The notes under the pieces are model-generated. The model searched no databases, was not told the DNA's origin, and worked only from the letters and a program-made list of their open reading frames with translations. Below, in pieces: positions 35,386 through 47,300 of a stretch of DNA of 64,000 nt. Source of the DNA: Rhabdornis inornatus (Eukaryota; Chordata; Aves; Passeriformes; Rhabdornithidae); NCBI GenBank assembly GCA_013397075.1, contig VWZS01002145.1, positions 62,001 to 126,000 of the forward strand. The letters run 5' to 3'. Positions within the stretch are counted from its first letter, which is position 1; each line of letters starts with the position of its first letter. The translations under genes were made by a program, and so were the position numbers.

Positions 35386-38300
35386 GTGAGCGCGGCGCGG
35401 CGGCCCGGCCGCGGGGCAGAGGGAGCGGAGGCGCCATGGCGGCCGCCGGGCGGCCGCGGCCNNNNNNNNNNNNNNNNNNNNNNNNNNNNNNNNNNNNNNN
35501 NNNNNNNNNNNNNNNNNNNNNNNNNNNNNNNNNNNNNNNNNNNNNNNNNNNNNNNNNNNNNNNNNNNNNNNNNNNNNNNNNNNNNNNNNNNNNNNNNNNN
35601 NNNNNNNNNNNNNNNNNNNNNNNNNNNNNNNNNNNNNNNNNNNNNNNNNNNNNNNNNNNNNNNNNNNNNNNNNNNNNNNNNNNNNNNNNNNNNNNNNNNN
35701 NNNNNNNNNNNNNNNNNNNNNNNNNNNNNNNNNNNNNNNNNNNNNNNNNNNNNNNNNNNNNNNNNNNNNNNNNNNNNNNNNNNNNNNNNNNNNNNNNNNN
35801 NNNNNNNNNNNNNNNNNNNNNNNNNNNNNNNNNNNNNNNNNNNNNNNNNNNNNNNNNNNNNNNNNNNNNNNNNNNNNNNNNNNNNNNNNNNNNNNNNNNN
35901 NNNNNNNNNNNNNNNNNNNNNNNNNNNNNNNNNNNNNNNNNNNNNNNNNNNNNNNNNNNNNNNNNNNNNNNNNNNNNNNNNNNNNNNNNNNNNNNNNNNN
36001 NNNNNNNNNNNNNNNNNNNNNNNNNNNNNNNNNNNNNNNNNNNNNNNNNNNNNNNNNNNNNNNNNNNNNNNNNNNNNNNNNNNNNNNNNNTTTTTTTTTT
36101 TTTTTTGCTAAGAAAATAGTTATTTAATCACTTTTCTGATAAAAACATGCCTCTGTATCATGACACTAGAGCTTGAGGTTTCCACTGAAGAACCATCAAA
36201 GAGCAACTTAGAAAGAAGTTGTTATTGTGTTTGAGGAAGTTGTATGCTATACAAAGCTTATTATTTTCCAGGTAAGTGAGCTGATCTTGTTCTGCTGGAC
36301 TGCACATTTTCAGAGAGAAACTTGTCAAGAGAAACATGTCTGGTATTTGACAGTAATAGGGTTGCAAACCTCTACCACTATAAAGGACCCATCTGCCTCC
36401 AATTTATCAATCCAAAATTATCTCAAAGCAGAAGTCATAACACTGAGTGGTGTCTCCCCTGTACACTATTAATAAAGCTGTTTTTCATCCCTTTTTGAAC
36501 ACTTAAGAAATTGTATCTCCTCTTCTCTTGCTTTTTCATGCTAAAATGTATGGCTGAAAGCCATAACTTTTGATTCTGTCCTGTGAAAAGCACTTCTGTA
36601 TAAGAAAAGCATTGACTCCCCAGCACTCGTGTTTCTTATTTAGCATTCTTAAGATAATTGGATAGTAGAGTTTAGGCAAATATGTATTTGAGTTCCAAGG
36701 AAATGGTATGATCTTGTCTCATTTTCTTCTTCTCTGTCCATGTAAATATGGTGGAAAATGGGAGAAGTTAATTTTTCTAGGATTTTCCACCAGCTGTGAC
36801 ACAAGTGATGGTGTTGTAAATGGATCCTCAGTGAAGCACCTCTTAAAAATGTGCTTGGTACTGATTTTTCATCTGAAGATTAAAGAGTCTTGCTTCACTG
36901 TTACAAATGATCAGCAACAGGTGAAGTGTTAGGAGTAAAAGTATAAGATTGGTTTAAGGGGTTTTCATGGAATGGCCACAATGAAAATAAAAAAACCAAG
37001 TTGGATAAAGAAATGTCTGTCTGCAAAGGGGCCCCTTGTTAAAGCTCTACTGCTGCTGTCCAGAGACAATCTGGCATTTCTTTATTTGCTGGGTTAGTGA
37101 GGCAAATTGGATGAGAATATCACCATGCTTTTCTTCATGAGATATCTGTACTTTTATTTCAGCTAGCTTTGTTGGAGTAGATCTTGTGGGTGCATAAGTC
37201 TTTAGTCATCAGATGTGACATTAAATGCGAGGTAAAAGATTGCAGAAGGGAAGCTCTGAAATTGAGTGAGTTTAAAACCATCAGTAGAACCGTGTTTTAA
37301 TATCTGTTTTACACAGCTACTAAATCACAACTCTGTTAGTTCAAGGGTTCTGAAAGTGGAGATAGACTGTTGCTAACTAACAAGAGGAACATAAATAAAG
37401 TAACAGTGAAGTAACAGATAATGAGCAGCTGATCTTTAATATGCTGATGCAGTGTGAGACAGTGACATTATATGTTTGAAATTAATTTAAATATCAACCA
37501 AAAAGGCAATCCAGTACTGCTGTGTGCAGCTGAGCCAGTGTTTGCACCAAGTACATAGTAAGGAGACTTTTCTGTCTGTGTGGAATCCTGGAGTGGCAAA
37601 TGTTCACTGCTGCTCCCAGCTCCACTGTCACCTTCCTGTTGTTGCAGGGACATGCTCATGGCCTGACAGCAGAGCTGTGTTCTGGGGACACAGGGCTGGC
37701 CATCCCTTGTGCCACCTGCTCACCCTGCTAGCGTTCCAGTTTTGGTCTCCACAGCCCTTTTTCCTTACAAGATCCCGGGCTCTCAGCTAAAATACTTGTT
37801 CCTTTCAAGACGGCTGTTTATTCTATAGCCAGGGCCACAGAATTTAGATGCCTTCAGACACAAGATTCTGCAGAGAGTGTGAAAGAGAGATTTCTTTTTC
37901 CTTTTCCTTCAAGTTGTTTGAGACGTTTATCCCTTCAGCATCACCCCGACTGTATACAGACTTTTATGATTCTTCTAGTCAAGTGCATTTAATTCAATGT
38001 CTTTTCACTCACTTTTGCCTAAATGCCTGGTGTATTGTCTGTTGACACAAATCAATATGGTTGGTTATTTTGTGACATTGATGTTGAATTTTATTTTTTT
38101 TTTTTTACCTTTCAGGTTGCAGCAGCCAGTGGTCACACTGTGGTGTTAGTTGACCAGTCAGATGAAATCCTTAAAAAGTCTACAAAAGGAATTGAAGAGA
38201 GTTTGAAGAGAGTGACAAAGAAAAAGTTTGCAGATCAGCCTGAGGTTGACACTTTCTTTATTCCTCTAGCAAAAGTTGGAAGAATAAAAACTACCATATT

Positions 38301-41300
38301 GAACTTAAGACATCACAGTTATGCATTATAGAGTGTGTAATTATGCTTGCTTAAAAAGAGAACTTTCTTCCCAGTGTGTTCAAGAACCTAGACTTTCAGT
38401 TTGTTTCGGTTTTTTTTTCTTTTTTTGATTTAGGGAGGTTGAAAGATGTCTTACCTCATTTTCTTTCCTTAATAAACTTCAGCTTTAAGATAAAGATTTA
38501 AACCAACTTGGCGATCTTTTAAAACAGATGCTAAGTATGAAATGGAGTCAAATTATTAATCGTAATTTAAAAGCAAGCAGTCTTCGATTGGTTACCTGAG
38601 AATGCACCCATTTTGTCCAAAAGCAAACAGGAACAAAATTGTCTTAATACCTGAGTAAGGAGTCTTTTATTTTTTTTTCCCCCTCCTAACATTTGGGCAC
38701 AGGATTACTGCAAAGGAAATGAGAGTGCAAGTGACACATGTGAGATGTATAATTTTGTACTTACAGCAAGCCACTGTGGAGCAGCTGATGAGTCTAACTT
38801 TGTATCCTAAGGGTTACTTGTTGCTGTGCTTGTTTCTCTAAATTCCACAACAAATTTATTTCTTCTTTTGATACATATTAGCATATACAATGTATGCTGA
38901 TATTGATGATTACCAGAAAACAATACAGCTGACAAAGGAAATAAAAAGGGCTTGTTTGCAGGAGTATGGAAGTGCCAGGATGAGTAGAGCATACATACAT
39001 AATTATGGGAAGTCTTTTAATCAAAAAGAAAACTGTCCACATAATACTTGCACTTTTTGTATGTCATTGTATTCTACCATGTTGGGTTTTTTAAGTTTGT
39101 ACTACGTCTCTGTTTACCCTTGACTAAAAGTCTTGCTTTTCTATTTGATTTCTGCCCTCACAAACTATGTCAACAGATTTACTAGTGAGAAAACATTTTC
39201 CCCCACTTTTTAACTGAAACTATAGCTACTGATTGACAAACCAGGTGATCACTCAGACTGTTGCTGAAGGTTGGACTGCAGCAAATGGTCTTCCTAAAAG
39301 AATGAGTTTAAAGGTCTCCAGTTTGTTTCAAAATATATTTGACTGGCTAGGAAAATTTTGTCAGTGGAAAGCATTGTAACTCTACACACTTAGAACTTTC
39401 TCATTGATTTGGAAATGTGGCAGACTGCCTGCATTTTGGGGGAATTAAAAGCACTGGAGCACATACGGGGATTCTCATGTAAAAGTAAATTAAATCACTG
39501 TAAATAGACATTACAGCTGCTTGAAAATGTTTTAGGCTGGTGCCGAGTTCATTAAGAAGACCTTGAAGAACCTCACAACAAGCACAGATGCAGCATCAGT
39601 GGTCCACAGCACGGATTTGGTGATAGAAGCCATTGTGGAGAACCTGGAAGTTAAAAATACACTCTTCAAGACGCTGGATAAGTTTGCTCCAGAGTATGTG
39701 TATTTTTCTTGTTACATTTTGAAACTTAGACTATTTTGTTTTCTGTTTTTATGCTTACAGTTAGTTCTCTGTTTTCTTAGCTGCTTTATTTAAAAATGAG
39801 TTTTGCTGTCTTAGACTAGCTCCAGACTATCATGTTGGTGTGGAATAGTTGTTGTGCCAGGTGCATATGTTACAGCCATCCTCAGGTGTGTTGCATTGCT
39901 TCATTTGCTTGTTGCATTGCTTCGTTTGTTGTTCCAGATGTGTTTAGTCGTTGACTGCCCATCTACTTTCGCAAGTTCAAATCTAAATCCAGCTACAAAT
40001 GCAGAGCAGTAGAATTAACTTGTTCTAGTACACATGGGTTACTGTTAATGTTCTGCTCCCATACTTAAATAGGGATTTGGGATGCTAAAGTATTTGTTTC
40101 CAGCAACCTGACAAACAAGTTTTAACTTTTAGTCAGCTCAATAATGTAGTAAGTAAACTAACCTTACTTTGTATTGTTACAAGAGTTGTGAAATAGCCAT
40201 TGCTGGATATTGTGTGTGGCATAAAAGGGTAAATAGTACATTAGTAGACACTCACTCAGTTACTGAAAGTCCCTGGAAATGTCTTTGAACTATATTTGGT
40301 AACTGTTGGAAGTTACTGTTGAATTGTATCCAAGCCCAAAAATGCTGTTAAGGTGAGCATGCAGTCTCAGAAATTTGAGCCTTGGAATTGATGAGTCAGG
40401 ATCACAGGACCTTGACTGCTTGCAGGTTGATATTTTAACTGCAAGGTTAACAGGTAATCTGGGGGTATTGGCTGAGAGGTATTCTAGACTAACCTGTCAA
40501 CTGGGCAAGCTGTGCTTTAGATATCATGTCAAGGGAGAAAAGAAGTTATCATTAGTTGACTTCAGCCTGGAGAAAGTTTCAGGCTTTCTCATCCTGTCAG
40601 TAATTAAAATTACCTGTTAATTTTGAAAACAAGAAATGATCACAAGCAGCCATGTACTGAGCACAGGGTAACTATGGTGAATTCTGCCTGTGAAATACAA
40701 GGTGTGTGAAACCCTACATTTTCTTCTTTTGTGCTATATTTCATGTCTTACGCATTTCCTCAGCTGCAACATGTACTTGTTCATCTCCCATTTTTGCACT
40801 ATGAAAACAACTCCAAAGAAAATAAGTAAGTCTGGGAACTGCAAAAAACTAAAATATTGCATTGAAAAAGCATAACACAACTTAATTCCTCTTCCTTTTC
40901 TTATAAAATAACTAATTCCTCTGAAAGTGGATCTATACACGTAGGGGGTGGGAAAGCTATTCTTTTATTGAGAGAAGTTGTATTTGTGACTGGGGAGCAA
41001 ATTTCTCTTAAGTGTTCAAATCAAATGTAATAAGCCAGGAGTGTTTGGCAACCCTAGAGCACCTTGGAAACTTAGGGTATTCCTCAGCTGGGTAACTGTC
41101 CAGGTGAAACAGTGGATGCTGTTTCTTGGGTGCCATTATCCTGAGAACATACTGGTTTATGTTCTTGGAGCTTTGCAAAATGCAGAAGGCAGAATTGTAT
41201 GTTCTGTTCCTCTCAGTATTATACTCACCATATTTGGTATTTGTTACTGTGTTACATGGTCATCATCTTTGGAGCAGAGCAAAGCATTGCTACCAGCTCT

Positions 41301-44300
41301 TCAGTTTTGTTTTCCTTTTCTTAAATGGAGTCAGTCTTGCATTTCCATTCTGAAAAAGGTCAGGCTAGGAGTTTTGTGGACACTGTAGCACTTTTCCAAA
41401 CAGGGTCATAATGAATATGACAAAAGAACTTTTGGGTATCCACTTTAAGAATTTTTCTGTATTTGCTTTCTGCTTTTCTTCTGGGATGTAGGAAATGCCC
41501 ATCAGTATTCTTTGGTCTAGGATTTACCTTTAGATGTGGAAACTCAGCTTGGACCTGGCCAGTGTTTTTCAGCTGTTCTCTATGTTAGAATGAATGTGTT
41601 ATAAAACTGTTTAAAAAAGAGGTGTTGTTCAGTGTTTGCTATGTAAGGCAGCTGGACTGTAGGAGTCTGATTTATTGGAAATATTTATTAATGTTGCTCT
41701 TGTGTTGGGCTCTGCTTTTGAAGTCTTTCCTTGAGCCACTAGATGGCACCAAGAGAAAACACTCTTGTGCTGGGAAAACCACTTCTATGGCTTCAGTAGT
41801 ACTGGCTTCCCAAAGCCTCCCAACTGCTGTCACCTGAAGCGTGGATTGTGTAAGTCTAAGTCACAGAGGCGTGAAAATTCTATTTTAAACTCAACTGAAA
41901 TCGATTGGTTGGTCTGAGAAGAGAGTGTAACTAAAATGCACTTGTTCAAATTCAATGCTTTTCTTTTTTCCGAGGCTTTCTATTGTGTGAGGCTACAGAA
42001 GAGGTACTGAGGCAAAATCTCTTAAGTGAACTTGGATATAAACCTAGCAATTACATTTCACAAATCGATGCTTCTTTTTTATAGGAGTATTTTAGTTTTT
42101 ATATACAGTGGCAAATTTTTGGTGAGAGTAAGTGCCTTTTGCAAGGTCAAAACTCTGAAATGCAGAATGCTCCTGTTAGTACCTCACCTCAGAACAGTGT
42201 AGAGGCACTTTATGGTGGGGAGATAATAAAAAAATATTTGTAAGAAGAGTAAACAGGATTTTCAGGATTTTTTATTTCCTTCACTAGAACAAAGAAGAAA
42301 ACATAATAAAAAATGGAAAGCCAAGTGGGTGCTTTTGTCTTGAAATGCTTTCTTTAATGCCACTATAAGATGTCTCCATGCCTTGGACATAACTTTTCTG
42401 AAAGCTCTGTTGTAAACCTCAGTTGCGTCTTAGTACAATGTAAGCAAAATATCAATGTAGATAAACATTTGCTGAGTCCAGTAGGATAACTTTTTGAAGG
42501 GATGGTAGGATGCAGCCCAAAATGAAAGGTAGGTTTTAATCTCTAATTTAGTTTCTGATTTTCGGGATTTGAAGAAAAAGCCATTTCTGTAGGTTTTTGG
42601 CATGATAGCAGGGCTATTTAGGCTTTGAGATATTTCTGGGAAGAAAAACGCAAACAAACAAAAAATTCAAACCATTATAAATTGCAGTTTGTAAATCTGG
42701 TTTATGTCTGGAAAAGGACTTCATATGTCTTAAAATTCTTGGCATTTTGTGTACCCTTTGCAGTGTCCTATGCGTGGCAGGTCTTAAATTTTCTCTCTTT
42801 TTTTCCTCCATCAAATCTTTGCTCTGGTGGTAGATTTGCTCATCATGTCTATCACTGATAATTTTAAAACTAAGTAGATTGCAAATTCTGTGTAAGACTC
42901 CAAAGTGCATTTTTGACATGGCATATGATTGGGTTTCAATAAATGTGTAAATGTGTTTAACAACAGATAAAAATTCCCTTAGGTTTCCAGGATTGCTGAA
43001 GGAATTACCTAGAATGAATTTGTGGAATTAATTAAAATTTTCTACTTGCACAGTCCTTTTTTCCAGCACCTAATAAAAGTATTCAATATAATTCCTCAAG
43101 AATCAGAAAGTCACATGGTCTTTGCAGTGGTTATTTACTCATTGCTGTGCTTAGACCTCAGCAAAAGGACTGTGGGAAACTGCAGGGATATTTCTGAGAG
43201 TTCTTGGATGGTTAGCTAATGCATGTCTATTTATGTTTAGTGCCTCAGTCTCCTACTGTCCTTTATGCAGTCTATGTATTTCTTATTTCCAGGCATACGA
43301 TATTTGCAAGCAACACTTCATCCTTGCAAATCACGAAGATGGCGAACGCAACCACCAGGCAGGACCGATTTGGTGGTCTCCATTTCTTCAATCCTGTGCC
43401 TATGATGAAGCTCGTGGAAGTGAGTGTCTTATGAGCACTCCTTGCAGGGGCTGTTATCATCATGTTCCATCATAGCAGTAACTGCAGCCCAGCAGTGCAA
43501 TTGTCAGCAGTGGGCTTTCAGTTAGTCTGACAGAGCAGATCTCAGTTTGCAGCTGTTCTGATACGGAATTTGCTACCTCTAGTGAGTAGAGGGTGCTGCA
43601 GTCTCTGTTGAGGGGTGGGTTTAAGAGACAGAGGTAACTCCTTCAGTCTCAAGGCTCCTAGATTCTTCACTGTACTGTCAACAGAGGTGCTGTTTTTAGC
43701 CATCATTTCAAGCAAGGAGGCTTCTTCATAGGGAGTGCTGATACCAGTGTAGAAATCAATAGAAAATTCCAGGAGATGAAATCTTACTGCCTTGTCACTT
43801 TTGTAACAAAGTCAGTCAGTTTCAATGTTTCTGGAACTACAGGCTGGGAAAGAGGGACTGAAAATCTGACCAGAGGAAGAGGACCTGGGAGTGCTGGATG
43901 ATAGCTGCTGAACATGAGCCAGCTGTGCCCAGGTGACCAAGAAGGCCAATGGCATCCTGCCTTGTGTCCAAAGTAGTGTGGCTAGCAGGACCAGGGCAGT
44001 GACTGTCCCCCTGTACTCAGCACTGGTGAGGCCACACTTCAAGTGCTGTGTCCAGTTTTGGGCTTTTCACTACAAGGAAGACATTGAGGTGCTGGAGCAG
44101 GTCCAGAGAAAGGAAACAGAGCTGGTGAAGAGTTCAGAGAGTAATTCACCTGAGGAGCAGCAGAGGGAGCTGGGATTGTTTAACTTGAGAAAGGGAGGCC
44201 AAGGAGAAACCTTATCAAGGTTTCAACTCCCTAAAATTACCTGAGAGGAGGTTGTAGTGAGGTGGAGTAGCTGTTAGTACCTGTTATATCAGGACCTACG

Positions 44301-47300
44301 GCTGTTTAAATGTTTTTCTAGAGGGATGACTGTGTTTCCCAAGACAACAGAGATTATGTAGTTTCTAAAGTTGTTTTGATATGCTGTAATCTCTTAAGTC
44401 TGCTTTCAAAGAATGATTCCTTTTGCCATCCATCCATAGTGGCTGAGTGGGAAAGTGCCTTAAAGAAATACAATACTGCAAAATACTGTATCTATGTGTA
44501 AAATAGCATTGTTTGTCTGTTACATATCTATCCACTGAAGCTGGTTTTTTGCGAAACGTTTTGTGAATTTCTGGTAGAGTGTTCTGGATTACATTGCTGT
44601 AATGGGGAAATGAGAGAGATTCTGCTCATAAATATGCTTATACTCTCTCTGGCTTACCTGTACCCAGGTCATCAAGACTCCAATGACCAGCCAAAAGACC
44701 TTTGAATCACTTATGGATTTCAGTAGAGCAGTAGGAAAGAGTCCTGTCAGCTGTAAGGTGAGTACGTTTTGGCAGTATAATGTTCAGAGGGTCTGTCTTT
44801 GTAGACTTAATTTTAAGGTGGTAGGTTTTAGTAGATGTGTGAGCACTTCAAAAATTTCCAGGCTGCTTCTTGTCCAGTTCATCTTTGTAATTAAAGCGAT
44901 TTGAAAAGAAAACACCCCCAGTTACCACAAATTATTCAAGGTCCAGTGACTCTAGATATCTTGTCTAGAGCAGCAAAACTCACAGGTATCAGGGCTTACT
45001 GTTAGGGAGTCGTTCTTCCAAGTCCTGCAGCAGCGCAGACAGGAGAGCTTAAGCAGGAGCTCGTCTTTAGCCATGCCAGAGACAAAACTGCTGCCTCTTG
45101 TACTGTGAGGCAGTTGGCTGAATCCTCCATGGTGTGTGCTCATCACAAGTTTTTCTTCAGACTGCAGCAACTAGACATATATTAATCTTAATTTCTTCTC
45201 AGCTTTGGTTTTTTTTCTCTAGAGAAACAGTCTGCTTTGAAAGCACACTTTTTCTGACTCCATTAAACTGTGGTCTGGATAGCTTTATGCAAGCTACTGC
45301 TTTGAATTTCACAGCCCCCAGGAGACAATTGATCATAAAAAGAAGGGTCTGCAATCTGGTAGTTACCAGATTAATTAATTCAGCTTCTGGATGCTGGATT
45401 CTAATTCTGGCTGTGTTCTCTAAATTCTTGCTAAATTGTTCTGTGGCCTCAGTTGATTTTTTTCCTATTTCTGTCACAGTTTAGTACTATGCAATGTGTA
45501 GAATATAGGATGAATTGTTATTCAAATTAGTTTGGATAGGGAAGAATGCAGTATTCACGCCTGAACTTTTTTTTTTTTTTTTTTTTGTTTATTCTTGCTT
45601 ATAGAAGAAACAGTGCTTGAGATTCTTTGGATTAAATATTGAGATGAAGTGGAATGAATAATAAACATCTGAAACATTAGTAATATACAAAATAATACTA
45701 TATTTGCAAAACTGTCTTGTGTTTGATTGATTGTTTGTGCTTTTGATTGGTGCTTGTGCAAAAGAAGTTTTGTATCCATTTGTTACCTTCTGACAGCGTG
45801 TGTCTTATCTTTTCATTGTTAGTGTTGACGCTTGCTGTTAAAATGTTCCTAACTTTCAAAAGTACTGGTCGCCAGTGAGCAGTGGGGGAGGAGCAGACTA
45901 TTTAGTCAGGGGTGCTTCTGGTAATGGACACACACGCAAAAACCTGCTGGGGAAGAACTGCTTTTCTCCTATCCTTCAGGGAATCATATCATTAGACTCT
46001 TGATGAAGAAAATACTAGCCATATTAAATTGTTTTAATATTAATTGCTTTGGGCTTGTAGTTGTTTTACCGTTCTCAATCATGATGACTGTTTATGTGCC
46101 ATTCCTTGTTTGAATTTCACAATGTTTTATGCTTTAATACTGAGCAGATAAGTGAGATGAAAAATACAGTTCAGAGAGTATCTTAAGTAATGATACAATA
46201 AATGTCTTCATCCAGTTGTTTTATTTGTCATGTAGTGTTTGAGTGTAGTTCTGGTAAAGAGTGTTTACTTAGAATCCCTTTTTTATTTTTCCTAGGATAC
46301 TCCAGGGTTTATTGTAAATCGTCTCTTGGTGCCATATATGATGGAAGCTGTTCGACTTTTTGAGAGAGGTACTTGGTGGGGTATTGACTTCAAGGGATGT
46401 TGACATATAACTGCTAAATGTTACATTGCTTTGGAAAAGCCTTGGGATTCCCTCAAAATTTTCAGACATTAAAGGCTGGAAGTGAATAGAGAATGTTAAA
46501 TATGAGCCAACATACTTAGCTGTAAAAGCCTTGCCTTCACTTTGAAATGTCAGGTTATGCTGAGTTGGAAGGTACTTGTGTGTGAAATTCCTGGTGGTGG
46601 AAAATGTTTCTGGCTTGGAGGTGACAAGATGAGTGTAGTGCCATTATAAAAATATCCTCTGCCAGCTGTTTAGGAACTTTCCTCTCTCTGTCCCAGGAGA
46701 CATTGGTAAAAGTGATTGAAAGTCCCATAATGGGACCATTAGTAAAATTCTCCTGAGTTCACTTATATGGGGCTTGTGAAATAAACCACCAGATTTGAGG
46801 TAAGTGCTGTAATAGTGTCACACTATGGAACTGGCACAGAAGTGATTTGAGCTCAGCTACTGCCACATAAAACCTCCTGTTCCCCTTCTGTGTTGATTTT
46901 TAACATAGGTTCTTCAGGAATTTGAGTCTCATTGCTGTTCCCTTTTACATTAATATGTAGGTAAAAGTGATCATGAATCCCCAAAGAACCACTGAATTTT
47001 TCAAAGCATTGAAGCTTGTTTTGAAAAGAAGCCAATAATGAATGCAGTGGATAAAGATGGAATTACAGACTATAATTGCTTTTATTTCAAGTGCTCTGCT
47101 CATAGCTCTGCACTACTAAGAGTGTCATTTGAAACATTTTGTTTTTGAAATCACCGCTTTTTTACAGATGAAAGCACTCCATTTTCAGGATTCCACCAAA
47201 TATGCTTTAAATATTAAAAATCTCTTTTAAAGCACACAGAAGGGATGGCTTGATTTCCAAAAAAAAAAAGGAACAACACTACTTGTTTATCCATCAACAG

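Noticed and set aside
35266..36119. Long frames through the N gap (281 and 227 codons)
   Set aside because: They are almost entirely X from Ns. Only the part up to 35385 is real coding sequence (HADH exon 1).
34854..36472. Two pairs of identical small proteins, which might suggest a duplicated gene
   Set aside because: They lie in the exact 496-base assembly duplication and have no coding features.
43573..43600. Second CTCF-like site (gagtagagggtgctgcag)
   Set aside because: It departs from the core consensus at three positions, including the invariant C of GGC.
43933..44244. 103-codon plus-strand frame as a possible host gene
   Set aside because: Its sequence is the C-terminal part of the CR1 reverse transcriptase ORF, so it is a mobile-element relic.
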